Assembly (NCBI GenBank): GCA_023105745.1
Contig: JALGQZ010000014.1
Coordinates: forward strand, 8,737,888 to 8,801,887
Direction: 5' to 3'
From: Austropuccinia psidii
Lineage: Eukaryota; Basidiomycota; Pucciniomycetes; Pucciniales; Sphaerophragmiaceae
DNA length: 64,000 bases
Part shown: positions 9,903 through 21,700 of the stretch, piece after piece
Layout: each line of letters begins with the position of its first letter
How positions within the stretch are numbered: the stretch's first letter is position 1
Translations under genes and position numbers: made by a program
Notes under the pieces: model-generated
Database searches by the model: none
Told to the model about the DNA's origin: nothing
The model's input: the letters and a program-made list of their open reading frames with translations, nothing else

Positions 9903-11565
9903 ATGTCCTCAGCAAGACATCAAACTGCTGGAATTTTCTCATTTTCTCCTTAATAATACATGAAGCTGACATATTTTATCTTGATGTGCTACAGGGCTAT
10001 AAATAAAAAGAAATGCCCTGGGCAAGGCATTAAACTGCTCAATTTCATTATTTATGTTTTTTTTAATTACTGATTATTTAATTCACTGAAATTTTAGTTT
10101 TTTAGTTCAATGAAATGAATGAAGGAAACAAAAGAAAAATAGCCCTCAGTATGGCTATAAACTGCTTGTTTTCAATTTTATATTTTGATTTTTTTTGGGC
10201 TTACTCTATTATTAGGGCTACCAATAACAAAAAATAAAAGTCCTTAACAAGACTTTAAACTGTTTTTATTTCATTGATTTTCTTAATTATCTTCTTATCT
10301 TGTAGGTTTGCAGCAAATAACGTTAATAAGTGCCCAACATGACTTTAGACTGTTGAAATTTTTCTTTTATTTATGTTTTGGAAAATGATAATAAATTAAC
10401 AAAAGCCCCCATCAAGGCTTAAAACTGATGGTTTATTTTTTATAATTATATTGGGCTGACACAAACGTCCTTAGCAAGATTTAAAACTGCTTATTTCTTC
10501 TTTGTTTCACCTTACAATATAATAACTGATCTTGTTTTATTTCACTATAGTTTCATTGACAACTATTTTTCAGCTTTGACGATAGGGGATATAAGCAACA
10601 AGGCTATAAAGGACAATGCAGAGCCCTCAGCATGGCTTCAAACTGCTTATTTTATTATTTGTTTAAATTGTATTATCATTTATGAACTTATTCAAATTAC
10701 TGACAAAATATTTATTTGGATTTACAAGGGTTTGAAATATAAAAATAAAAAACATGTTCTCAGCAAGACATTAAACTGCTAAATTTTACATTTAATTTGA
10801 CTTTTGACAATTGACTCATACTGAATTATTTTATTTTAAATTCTACAGGTGTAAAATATACAAAAATGTCCTCAGGAAGTATTCAACATCACAAAAAAAC
10901 ACTCTCAGGATTTTATAAGCTTAGGAAAATGCTTTTAAAGTGAAAATGAGTCCTCAATAAGACCATAAACTGTTTGAACTAATAATACAGCTTTGCTTTG
11001 AAGATGAGTCACATGCCATGAAACCCCAAAGGCAACAATCAGGGACCTGGACACAAGATATGGTCCTTGGCAAGACCATAAACTGCCCCTTCAAGTATCA
11101 AAAATAAATCACTAAAATTATCAAAAATGACCAAAGAAAAGACAACATATGGTCCTTGGCAAGACCATAAACTGCCCCTTCAAATATCAACATGAAATCA
11201 AGCCAATATCAACAAAAAAACAAAAAACAAAAAGAGAATCTGTGGTCCTTGGCAAGACCATAAACTGCCCACCACTAAGAATTCTCAACTGGGACTCAAT
11301 ACAAAACAACAAATCAAAGGTCCTTGGCAAGACCATAAACTTCCCGCTCAAATTATCAACAATAATGAATAAAAAGTAACCAAAGGTCCTTTGCAGGACC
11401 ATAAACTGCCCACCATTAGAATTATCAACAAGGACTCAAAGCTAAAACACAATCAACCAATGGTCCTTAGCAAGACCATAAACTGCCTATTTAAAGTATT
11501 CAAAAAGATTGGAAAAGGACTACAAAAGGAGGATAAGTCCTAGGCAAGACTATAAACTACCTAAG
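9903..11565 (+). repeat. Array of about 18 hairpins with conserved loop and 3' tail and covarying stems
   Basis: Units begin at about 9903, 10013, 10139, 10237, 10329, 10403, 10464, 10621, 10754, 10865, 10947, 11060, 11149, 11242, 11319, 11385, 11460 and 11536, spaced 63-155 bp. The pattern is stem, 8-nt loop (consensus CTTAGCAA), stem, tail (consensus TAAACTGC). Stems differ but keep pairing: ATGTC/GACAT, ATGCC/GGCAT, ATAGCC/GGCTAT, AAAGTC/GACTTT, AAGCC/GGCTT, ATGGTC/GACCAT, AGTC/GACT, with some G-U pairs. Units near 10329, 10865 and 10947 pair poorly. Spacers are AT-rich and not conserved. This is the signature of an RNA structure kept by selection or by repeated copying of a structured element. 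Function unknown; a retroelement leader signal is the simplest inference because similar units precede the B pol. Confidence 0.75.
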
Positions 11566-11569
11566 GTTT

Positions 11570-13140
11570 TATTTCCTATTTTTTCTAATTTTATTTCATT
11601 ATAAACAAGTATTAGAAAGATGTACTGACTTGAACCTTTTGAACATATTCTTTTATTTCTTTTTTGAATTTATTTATTCATTTTCACTAAAAATAATGAT
11701 CATATCCCATTCATGAGCTCAAGAATATTTTATTTATTATCTTTATTACACTTTTCCTACTATCACAACAAGAGCCATTAAATTGGCTTAGCTTTTCAAC
11801 TCAAAAAAAAAACTCTACATCAAGTATTTTTTTAAAAAAAATGATCAATTTATTTGAAATATTTCTTCAATTACAAGAGAGTGATTGGAACTTGTTTGAA
11901 AAGAAGAAGTATTTGTGTCATGAAGGCATTAATTGAACTCTGAAGGAGTTATTTATATTAAAACCTCATACGTTGATGACATAATTTGGGGAATTTACAT
12001 ATTAATAACACCTCAATGTGCTATTTATTCCAAATGGAATTTAAAAAGCGCCCAAAGAGCAAACAAGAGTTTTTTGATTGTACAAAATTTGATTTTTAAA
12101 TGTTTATATTTTTAACAACTCAAATGCATTTATGGGTAACAGAAAATCTGAACCATAAAGGGGATGGACTTGAAATAAAGTCTGAGTCACAATGATGATT
12201 CCAAAAGGAAGATTTGTGGCATCATAAGGGTCATTATATTATTAAAGGACTCAAATTATGATCATTCAATTATTTCATATTAATTATAAAACCTCTCAAG
12301 AGCACCAATTTTTACTTATTGGCCCAAATTACCACCTTCAACCAAACAGTTCCATGATCTTGATTGTGATTCAGGATCATTTCTTTTGAAATTTGATTTT
12401 GACTCAGATATCTCAGTTAATGGGTATTTTATACTTACAGTAAAAAGAATAAAAATATAAAAAAAAATATATATATTCAATCATCATTAAAATAAAATTA
12501 TGTATATTTACTGTATCATTATTTATCCACATCAAAATCACTATAAAAAATAAGGGGTGGGTAAACTTATTTCTTACATTATCCCTTATAGTGGAAGTTT
12601 TGGGGGAATGAGGATATATCCTCTTCAAAATTTGAAAACCAACTCAAGATTTTTAAATGGAGAGGGGGCCCTCATCCAAACAAATATTATTAAAAAAAAT
12701 ATATATCAATAAATTACTATTAAAATCAATCTTAGATCACCTTATTATTACAATTTTTTATTTTTTGTTTCTTTATATTAGGTATAATTCCGGAATACAA
12801 AAGAACAAAAGGGCATAAATTGTTTTGAAGAAATAGCAAGAGAATTGGGAAACAACTCATCATAGGACAATTATTCAGAATACTGAAAATGAAGAATATT
12901 ATTTATGAAGAAAAGCAGGAGTTCCTTATTGATTGACCTTTGGGCAACACCAGACCTTGAAGATTTCTTTGATTTTGGATTGAAACTCAATTAAAATTCA
13001 AGAATCATGGGCCAGGATTTATGGACTGAAGTATGACTCACTTTATTAATTATTGACTCAGGACTCAATCAACATGATGGAACAAGAAGATGATGTAAAA
13101 CACTAAACTCAAATTGCCCTTGGGATTTTAAAGAAGCTTG
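11570..13140 (+). other. Non-coding leader of element B1, left part
   Basis: Similarity to the second B copy begins near 11890 (matching about 25895) and runs through to pol. AT-rich, with no frame of coding character and no gag or protease found. Bases 11570-11880 match nothing obvious in the window. A 5' LTR of the B type (TGTGG start, TATAAATAGAGGGG promoter) is not present. Confidence 0.5.
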
Positions 13141-13146
13141 AAGACT

Positions 13147-13635
13147 CAGGAGGCCCTCAGCATGAAACTAAACTGCTTCCCCTGTATACTTGGGCAGGGA
13201 AGCTTATAAAAAACAGCCAAGAAGCTGGAGGAGATTTTCCTAGTCAGGAGAAGTGCTGAAGGACCATTTTTGTCCTTAGCATGACAATAAACTGCTCCCT
13301 TTGTATAACAGGAACAAGGGGTTTCACAGGTGTTTAGCATTATCAAATTGGCCAAAATGAACAAAGTGGATTCTCAAGCCATCAATTAAGACAAGAAAAT
13401 TCCTTGTCGAGAAATAAAATCAACCAGAAGAATCTTTCATCAAGTGAGAATCATGAAGATGAAGAATAAAACAAGAGTCAAGTGGAATCCAAAATCAATC
13501 CCAAAGTAGCTCAAGAATCAAGATAAGCCCTTGGATGAACCAGGAGGTCCTTGCATGACTTAATCTGCAGGAGTTGTATACCTAATATACAGGGGTTACA
13601 CACCTAGTTGTAGGTCCTGTATGACCTTAAACTAC
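13147..13635 (+). repeat. Four hairpin/tail units in the B1 leader
   Basis: Units near 13150 (loop CTCAGCAT and tail CTAAACTGCTT kept, stem lost), 13270-13287 (TTGTC/GACAA, loop CTTAGCAT), 13545-13561 (AGGTC/GACTT, 7-nt loop) and 13612-13627 (AGGTC/GACCT, 6-nt loop, tail TAAACTAC). They belong to the family arrayed at 9903-11565. The last unit ends about 120 bp before the pol start. Confidence 0.65.
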
Positions 13636-13747
13636 ATTTTTTATGAAAGAAAGAAGAAAGAAGAATTTTGAATACCTCAATATTTCAGGACACTAGCAAA
13701 TTGTTAGAAATCATTAAAAAAAAAAGAAACAAAATAACCAATTGAAG

Positions 13748-16700
13748 ATGGATCACCAAATTTTAGCAGCCAAATACAAATCAGTCCTGAAGTAGGTGAT
13801 ACCAGTAAATGCGCCAATGCCTCAAGACCTTAACTCACCTATGGAAAGACCACCTTTGTCAAGAGATCCTTATGAAACACCCTTATCACCAAACCCACCC
13901 ATATTTCAAGAAACCTTAAAGGTAACCCATGAAAGACTCCAAGCAGTCAATTTTAGCCCACCAGGATGGTTATCAAATCAGGAAATCAATTTACTCAAAG
14001 ATGTTATTACCTTAAGGGACAAAGCAATGGCTTTCTGTGAAGAAGAAAGGGGATTACTCAAACACTCATATGGAAAACCTTACAAGATACCAGTAATACC
14101 TCATGAACCTTGGCAGAAGAAACCAATTCCCATTCCCAAATCAATTTTACCTCAGTTTACTGGATTAATCAGAGAAATAATCAGGACTGGACTCTATGAG
14201 AAATACACCTCAAGCTACACGAGCCCAATCGTTTGTGTGGCCAAATCAAATGGGAAACTCAGAATTGTCCATGACCTTCAAGAACTCAACAAAGTCACCA
14301 TCAAGGATGCTGGCTTACCACCTCATATTGAAGAATTTGTAGCATTTGCAGGAAGAGCATGCTATGGACTAGGAGACATCATGGGAGGATATTATGAAAG
14401 AGAATTAGAGCCACTAAAAGACCCCTCACCACTTTTGAAACACCCCTTGGAAGGATGCAACTCACAAGACTACCCCAAGGAGCCACCAACTCAGTAGCAG
14501 TATACCAAGCCCAAATGACCTGGATACTCTAAGAAGAAATACCAGAAAGTGTAGGAATTTTCATTGATGATGGAGGAATAAAAGGACCAAGATCCCTTTA
14601 CAACCAAGAAACGCTACCAGAAAACCCCTCAATCAGAAGATTTATATGGGAATATGCCATGACATTAGAAAGAATTTTATTCAGAATTGAAGCAGGACTG
14701 ACTATCTCAGCATCAAAGTTTGCATGCTGTGTTACAGCTTTAGACATTGTTGGGCATGTTGTATCATTCAAAGGAAGAACAATTTCAAAACAAAAGATCA
14801 ACGAAATTCAAAATTGGCCAACACCTCTTAACAAGAAGGAAATAAGGGGACTTCTTGGAATTTGTGCCTATGTAAGGATGTTCATTGAAAACTTCTCACA
14901 AGTTGCTTCACCACTCAGAAGGCTCACCAGAGAAGATGTTGACTGGGACTGGGATCAAAAATGTGAAGAAGCTTTCCATAAGCTCAGAAGAATAGTTGGA
15001 GAAGAAATAACCCTCAAGAAATTGGATTATGACAAAGGATCAGGAAAAATTAAGCTGACAGTAGATTCAAGCTACATTGCTGCAGGAGCAGTACTCACTC
15101 CAGAAGACAAAGAAGGAAAAGACACACCAGTATTATATGAATCAATAACCTTTTCAAATTAGAATCAAAATACTCACAACCCAAATTGGAGCTCTGTGGA
15201 GTTGCAAGAATTCTCAAGAAACTTCAAACCATAATTTATGGACAAAATTTTGAATTAAAGGTTGATTCCAAGGCCTTGATTGAAATGATAAACACCCCTT
15301 GCTTACCCAATGCACCCATGACAAGATGGGTGGCTTTCATTCAACTATTTTCCTTTGATTTGGTACACAAACCAGGGAAGACTTTCACTATGCCAGATGG
15401 GCTATCCAGAAGACCAAAAAACTCAGAAGAAGAAGATGAAGAGGCACCAGCATTTGATTAAGAAGAAGATTGGATCAAGCCACACCCTGGATTTGGGCCT
15501 AAGACTATAAATTCACTCAATTTTTCAGGAATACAGGTATCAACAAAACAAGAAGGATTTTGAAAGAGAATGCAAGAATACTGAAGTACAATGAAAAAAA
15601 CCACAATTAAGCAAAGATGAAAAGTTTACAAGGATAAAAAGAAGGTCTTCAAACTTTTTCTTGAAAGATGGCCAACTCAGAAGAACAAATTACCCAAACT
15701 CTCAATTGGTTATGTCAAGTCAAGAAGTTCAAAGCTACATTTTAAAGGCACTTCATGAAGACATGGGCTACAGGGGGGGAAATGAAGCTTATAGAAGAAT
15801 TAAAGCAAGATTTTGGTGGGAAGGAATGAAGAAATCAGTCAAGAAATGGGTTCACTCTTGCCTGGCCTGCCAAAAGAGAAGTCAAAACTTACAAAGCAAA
15901 CAAGGAAAATCTACAGCAACATCAACAATCTTTGAAATAGTCCGTATGGATGCAGTCCATATCAAATCTGGAAGATGGAAGTATATGGTTGGGGCCAGAG
16001 ATTATTTTTCAGGAGGGCCAGAAACAGTTGGACTAGTTAAATTAACAGCAAAAGCAGTTGTAGAATGGTTCACCTCAGAATGGATATGCAGGTAAGGCTC
16101 ACCAAAAGAAGTAACTGTTGATGGGGGGCCAGAGTTTGGAAAAGAATTCCAAGATGCAGTAAAGAAAGCGGGATCAAGGATCAGAGTCACCACACCTTAT
16201 TACCCAGAGTCTCAAGGAATGGTTGAAAGGGGCCATACGCAACTCAAAGATGCATTAGTCAAGATGTGTGGAGAAAATGGAGGAAAATGGAAAAAATACT
16301 TGCCTTGGGTTACTTTGTCTGACAGAATTTCAACAAAAAGAACAACTGGTTTCTCACCATTTCAACTCCAATTGGACAACTACCAGTATTACCAATTGAC
16401 ATTGAAACAAAAACTTTTTTAGCAGTAGAATGGCACAAAATATCCACAACTGATGAATTACTGGAAGCCAGAGCCAAACAGTTGGAAGGAAAAGAAGAGC
16501 TGAGAATAAAAGCAGCAGAAAAACTCAAAAAAGCAAGGGAAGACTCAATGAAATATTGGGATAGAAGAATGGCACACCAACTAAGATCACCACTCAATCA
16601 AGGAGATTTGGTCCTGGTTTACAACAAAGCAATAGAAACCAATTGGGGGCTACTTTTCAAAAACGAATGGAATGGACCCTACAGAGTAATCAGACAAATA

Positions 16701-16901
16701 AACAATGGACCATATGAACTTGAGGAGCTGGATGGAACAGAATTAGCAAGAAGATTTGCAGCATCTCAAGTTAAAAGGTTCTACCCAAGAGAAAAGTTGA
16801 TAAACACAAAAGAAGACACAGAAGAAGAACAAAGTGAAGAAGATGAATCACTAAATGAGGAAGAGGTATTTCAGAAGACCACAGAATCAGATGAAGAATA
16901 G
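13748..16901 (+). pseudogene. pol: Pol of element B1 (RT, RNase H, integrase), multiply broken
   Basis: I place the start at ATG 13748 (MDHQILAAKY), since the B2 copy aligns from the same Met. Order: RT (N-terminal part to about 14500, FIDD box intact at 14560-14571), RNase H (about 15040-15420, with MPDGLSR), integrase zinc finger and core (15661-16300; MDAV, VDGGPEF and MVERG carry the D, D, E residues), and an acidic C-terminus ending at 16901. Lesions: TAG at 13793-13795, a frameshift about 14410-14425, TAA at 14530-14532, a one-base loss about 15155, a stop at 15459-15461, another at 16093-16095, and a frameshift near 16370. No protease or gag precedes it and no chromodomain is seen. It belongs to a gypsy lineage distinct from A and C. 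Confidence 0.85.
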
Positions 16902-16949
16902 AGAGCTCTCACCTGGAATGCTGGGGACAGGGTTAAATGGATAGGGGGA

Positions 16950-18780
16950 TGTGGTATTCCATACCATTTTTTTTCACCAGGCTCATGCTCATAGTACCCA
17001 AAAACATCAGTAAATCCAGCCTACAGGCAGACTTACACTCAAATCTTACACCAAAAGGTCAATTTTACAGCAAGAAGCGGGATTTAACTCATAAAGCCAT
17101 GGCACAGGCACCAAAAGGCAGTGTATGTGTTTAAATAAATTATTCAATTTCATTATTCATATGTAAAAATCAAGTTACATATAGCAAACTAGTTACAACA
17201 AAGAAGGTACCACCCTTTAAATTACACACCCCACCCAGCTTTACCCCCTTACAGCCACAGGAGTAACTTATCTTATATCCAAAGTAACCCCAATTGAAAC
17301 CTTAAAACAGAATCAGATTTATTTACACCACTCATCACCTCATGCAAACCAAAGCTAGTTACAACAGGCTGCATGCAGTACACAATTTTAATTAAATCTC
17401 AACCACATGACTATGCACAGCATGTGTCAAACACAAAAATCACATCATCTCATACATAACAGTAAATTCACCAGTACAAGAAGTTATCACCTGACTTCAT
17501 TTTAAAGTTCAAAAAGAAGAAAAACAACCATGACACCTTCATAAATTACACAGCCACTTCTACCAAACCTAAAATAGGACATATGCAAAGGAATTACAAG
17601 GTCATCATGTGATAATGAATCCACCAGCAGAATATCATGTGACAGAAAAGAGGCTGTGGACAACAAAAATCCTCAGCCAAAATCAAATCACCTCATGCAT
17701 GCAAGGAAAATCCAAGAATATCACATTATAATCAGTCCACCAAAAGATAATCATGTGATAAATGGAGGCTGTGCAGAGAGAAAATTATCACCAAATATTA
17801 AATCACCTGACCCATGCAAGAAAGGTCCTCACCAAAAATGAAGTCACATGATGAAATCAAGAGGAATTAAAGTGGAAAAAGACAGCTCCCATGGAGGGTC
17901 CCTGTGCTCCCAAAAATTATAAATAGAGGGGATCTCTCCCCCCAAATTTTAAAAAAAAACCCATGCAAATTATATCCTCTGCACATTGAAAGCACAGGAA
18001 TAATTCATCCCTCACCTGGGAGGTAGTCCAGAAAATTATAGTGAATTTTACTTGCCCAGTAGCTAAGCTCAGTGGAAGTATAGTGTTGAAGATTACCCGG
18101 TAGCTAAGCTCAGTGGAATCTTATTATTCAAAAAAAATATTATTAAATTATCCAGAACCCAATATTAGGGTTGCTACTCTATTAAAATATTTTATCCAGT
18201 AAAATTAACACCACTTACAAGACTTAAAAATAACTTACCCCTTTAAAAATCCAATATCAAAGAATCTTACCTTTTAAATATAACAAAAACTATTTTATCA
18301 CATTATTAAGCACTCTGGAAAAATAACACACCTTTAAAAAATTATTTTACTCTATTATAACTTTAAATTAAGAAAATTACCTTTATCAAAACTCATCAAA
18401 TTTTTCAGAAAACCTTAAATAACCCATCTTACCAAGGATTTATCACCAAGAAGAAACCACTCACCCCAATTTCACTAAAAAAAATAAATTATAAAGACAA
18501 GTATTTTATTAAAATCTTAATTAACCAAAATTACTGACATTATTTTTCATATTATTTATTGAATAGGTCTGATCTGAGACTGCTGAATTTTTTCTCCTGC
18601 AGTTGTAAAGCCACTTGCTAATTTTATTTTGGTTTGTGAGCTCCAAGGAAGATTTTGTTCAGTATTTTAGGAGGGGAAGGCAATACACCCTTGCCACCCT
18701 TGGTTACAGGAGTTATTAGCCATTCAAAACTAGTTACCTGTGATTTCCCCCTCCAGGTACTGCCTCATTTTAATCCCACA
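16950..18780 (+). mobile_element. 3' LTR of element B1
   Basis: Begins TGTGGTATTCC right after a purine tract (GGATAGGGGGA) and ends AATCCCACA, giving inverted TGTGG/CCACA termini over 1831 bp. The same boundaries hold in B2 (30859-32722). A TATA box is at 17918-17925. Downstream, a 19-bp direct repeat (GTAGCTAAGCTCAGTGGAA) occurs at 18059 and 18100. The end abuts a truncated A LTR. Confidence 0.8.
17400..17925 (+). promoter_or_regulatory. U3 of LTR B with repeated TCATGTGA-type motifs and TATA box
   Basis: The hexamer CATGTG or its complement CACATG recurs many times upstream of TATAAATA (17918-17925): near 17404, 17607, 17637, 17752 and 17845, often extended to TCATGTGA/TCACATGA. The motifs sit in imperfect repeats that also share CCACCA and GGCTGTG blocks. 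B2 keeps the same arrangement with its TATA at 31857-31864. E-box-like activator sites are an inference. Confidence 0.45.
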
Positions 18781-19811
18781 CAAGAGGAGTTCTCACAATA
18801 TGAGTGATAAAGTTGGTGAATACTGTTAGTTTCTGATTAAAACTAATAAAATCCACAAATTTTGGGGTTCTGCCAAGGCATGACGTCATCAAACTTAGAG
18901 TTATAGTGATAACTCTAAATAATGGCGTAATAATGAGATAAGATGGTTTTATCATTATGTAATCATCACCAAACTTTAAAATATTGATCAATTCCAGTGG
19001 ATGTGATCATTGCCCCTCTACTAGAAGCCTTCTGGACTCTAGGAGGGAGGTATTTACTATAAACAGAGCTCCTTTTACTCTGTTTTCCCCTCAGATGCTT
19101 ACAAAACATTAAATCATTAAATAAAAAGGTAATTTATTTATTCTTTATATATAAAACTTTTATATTTTAAAAGACAAAAGATAATATTATAATAATCTTC
19201 ATCTTTGATGTGATTATTACAATTATTTAATTGTTTTGTTTAAATTTCTCTTAAAAGTCTCAATTCCATGTAAAACCAAGAAAATTTGTAATTTCTTTCA
19301 ACTTTTATTGTAACTACAATTTAAATAAGTTGTATTTACATTTCTAGGCGTAAATTTATTCAAAATTATTATATTAAGCATTAAAAAAAGGTTATTTCTC
19401 TCATTATAATAATTTCTCTCTATTATTACTTTTAATAATTCTATAATTGATATAAATAGTATTTATATTAATTTATAACTTTAATATTGGTAATATTATT
19501 GTTATTAGTTGTTTTTTATTAATAAAAAACAATTTTTTACGCCTTTATTATTCTTTGGTAACAATAATACAGTGCTTTTAAGTATATTAATTATCTCATA
19601 TTAATATATTTATTTTATATATATTATTTTTTATAATATAAATTATATTATTATATTTTTTTAATAATATAATTTTTTTACACCATAATTATAATAATTA
19701 TTTATTATTATAATTATTTTTATCTTATTTATTTCATTTATAGGGACATTCATAGTACGATAAGTAAAATATTAGTAATTTTTACTTATTGTTTCATAGT
19801 CAAACCTTACA
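18781..19811 (+). mobile_element. Right part of a second A-type LTR, interrupted by B1
   Basis: Aligns with about 4400-5412 over its full length and ends at the same ...AACCTTACA. Includes the conserved hairpin (18895-18918), a TGACGTCA palindrome (18881-18888) and a TATA-like box (19058). The left part is missing where B1 ends. The right end abuts the interior of transposon D1. Confidence 0.75.
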
Positions 19812-19874
19812 CTCATTGCTCCAGCAATCATTTGACGTACATAATAAGGAATTTTCCTATTATTCTGAATTTTT

Positions 19875-20288
19875 TCAAGCCTTGGGATTGTTTGAGTGCT
19901 GTGTGAGACAAATTTTTTTCTTCAATATAATTTCCACCTTGCCACTGAAAATTACATCATCTTTCCAAGCATCTTCTGTCAGTGCACAAGGTTCAACAGT
20001 CTTTTCCTTCTCATAGCTTTTAAAATTTGGTTTCTGAGAGATTGGAGGCTGAGCGGAAATAATGGCTATGACAAAAGTATCAGGTTTGGAGAGACTAAAA
20101 ATATTCAAGATAAATCTATGCTCACATTCCAGAAGAACTGGTGGATCTGGATTACTTTCATGTGCCAGGCTCTCTACTTCAATGCCTAATTCATGACTAC
20201 TGACCATATCAGAGATTTTACTTCCACTCTCTGGGGCTGAAGTTGTTTGTTCATGGAATTCAGTTGAATTTACCAGGGTTTGGAGCAT
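19875..20288 (-). pseudogene. Conserved D-family ORF of unknown function (D1 copy)
   Basis: A 137-residue frame matching the plus-strand frame at 49440-49673 of D2. Shared features are a Ser/Glu-rich stretch (SAPESGSEISDMVSSHELGI in D2) and a DPPVL...CEH...FILNI segment. Conservation in two separated copies supports real coding ancestry. Relative to D2 the copies carry different frameshifts, so each is partly broken. It could be the N-terminal part of the transposase or a second transposon protein; no known domain is recognised. Confidence 0.5.
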
Positions 20289-21038
20289 AGCAGGGGTAGT
20301 TTATTAAGGAAATGGATGGTGACAAGTTGATTGATAACCTGATTGAAAATTGTAGAAGAAAAGATTGAAATTGAAGGAAAAAGGGGGATTTCTGAAAGTG
20401 GTGGAAGTAAAATAAGTTCAAGATCACTGATTCTTTGTTAGTTAATATCAATATTGGAGAGTTTTGGATAGTTTGAAAGAAGTTAACTTTCAATTTAAAT
20501 CAGTTCAATAGTTAGTGAATTTTCTAGAAAAAAGACATTTCAGAACCACAAGCTGACCAAAAGAAACTTGCCCATCAACAGCCTAGGAGCCTTCCATCCA
20601 TATCTAATGAGCATTTCATGGATTTGCAAAAGATGATTCGTTGGGAAATTCAAGCAGGTGATGTTTTGCAAATTATTTCATATCATTCAAATAAAATCAC
20701 TTCCCTGTGAGAAATTGAATCACGTTGACTAGTGAGAAACCTACTATAGTCAACTTTTGAACTATTCAATTCTCATGAGGTAAGGACTAAGCAAAGTGTT
20801 CCATTTGAATGATATGAAATAAAAGGGTTTTGTCGGGGAAACAGAAGATACAATTGCGGTATTGAATAGTCCACTTATTACGTTTAAATTTGTGATCCTC
20901 ATGATTTAAATTATAACCACAACGTTGTTAATATACCTACCAATTTCCCCCCAGAACCTGTTGGCAGAGATGGCCACTCAGCATATCTCCCTGATTGCAT
21001 TCATCATGTATGCCAACAAGCCACCGTACCCTATGGAT

Positions 21039-21700
21039 CTAGTACCTGAGCATAAGAATGGTAAGCAGCAGAGAGAGGATTAGGCATAAGGGGAGTTGAG
21101 AGTGGCATTGGAGGCATATCTTGAGGGCGCCGTGGGAGCCTAAAGATGGGAAGCGGCAGAGAGGAGAAGGCGGGGGCGGAAGCGTAAGGGGTGGTGAGGG
21201 CAGAGATGGGGGGCAGCGTCGTAGTCTCATCTTGAGGGGGCTGCAGGGGCATAAGGATTGGGCCAGTGTGAGGGGGTGTTGGAGGCATGTTGGAAGGGCA
21301 CTGCAAGCGGCGTCAAAGGCATGTTGGGAGGGCACTGCAAGCGTAAGGATGGTAAGCAGCGTTGGAGGCATGCTGGGAGGGCACTGCAAGCGTAAGGATG
21401 ATAAGCAGCATTGGAGGCATGTCGGGCAGGCACTATACAAGCGTAAGGATGGTAAGCGGCATTGGAGGCATGTCGGGAAGGCATTCCATGAGCGTAAGGA
21501 TGGTAAGCGGTGGGTGAAAGGAGGGGTGAGGGTGGCATTGGAGGCATAACTTGAGGGCCCCACAGCAGCGTAAGGATTGTAAGCCAAGGAGAAGATGAGG
21601 CGGGGGTGCGGAAGCATAAGGGGTGGTGAGGGAGGAGATGGGGGGGAAGTGTTGAAGTCTCCTCTGGAGGGGGTTGCAGGTGCGTAAGCATGCTAAGCGT
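21039..21700 (-). repeat. Subterminal repeats of transposon D1
   Basis: GC-rich tandem repeats built around a motif close to GCGTAAGGATGGTAAGC, seen near 21352, 21392, 21441, 21493 and 21567, with looser versions near 21050 and 21681, and separated by GGAGGCATGTTGGGAGGGCA-like blocks. The complement (CTTACCATCCTTATGC) recurs in the matching part of D2. Overlapping frames here are by-products of the repeat. Confidence 0.6.

Larger units (their letters stand above)
11890..18780 (+). mobile_element. Ty3/gypsy element B1 (leader, pol, 3' LTR; 5' LTR missing)
   Basis: Collinear with B2 (about 25895-32722). It ends with an LTR whose last bases are ...AATCCCACA at 18780, identical to the end of B2 at 32722. 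The flank to the right is the interior of an A-type LTR, so B1 inserted into that LTR. The expected 5-bp duplicate CAAGA was not found on the left, consistent with loss of the 5' LTR. Confidence 0.75.

Noticed and set aside
11149..11379. Frame encoding a repeated VLGKTINC peptide over three hairpin units
   Set aside because: Only a few neighbouring units share a frame; most units are in other frames and the covarying bases change the peptide, so conservation is at the nucleic-acid level.
9903..11565. CRISPR-like array
   Set aside because: Repeats are imperfect hairpins with variable stems, the spacing ranges from 63 to 155 bp, there are no cas genes, and the context is a eukaryotic repeat field.
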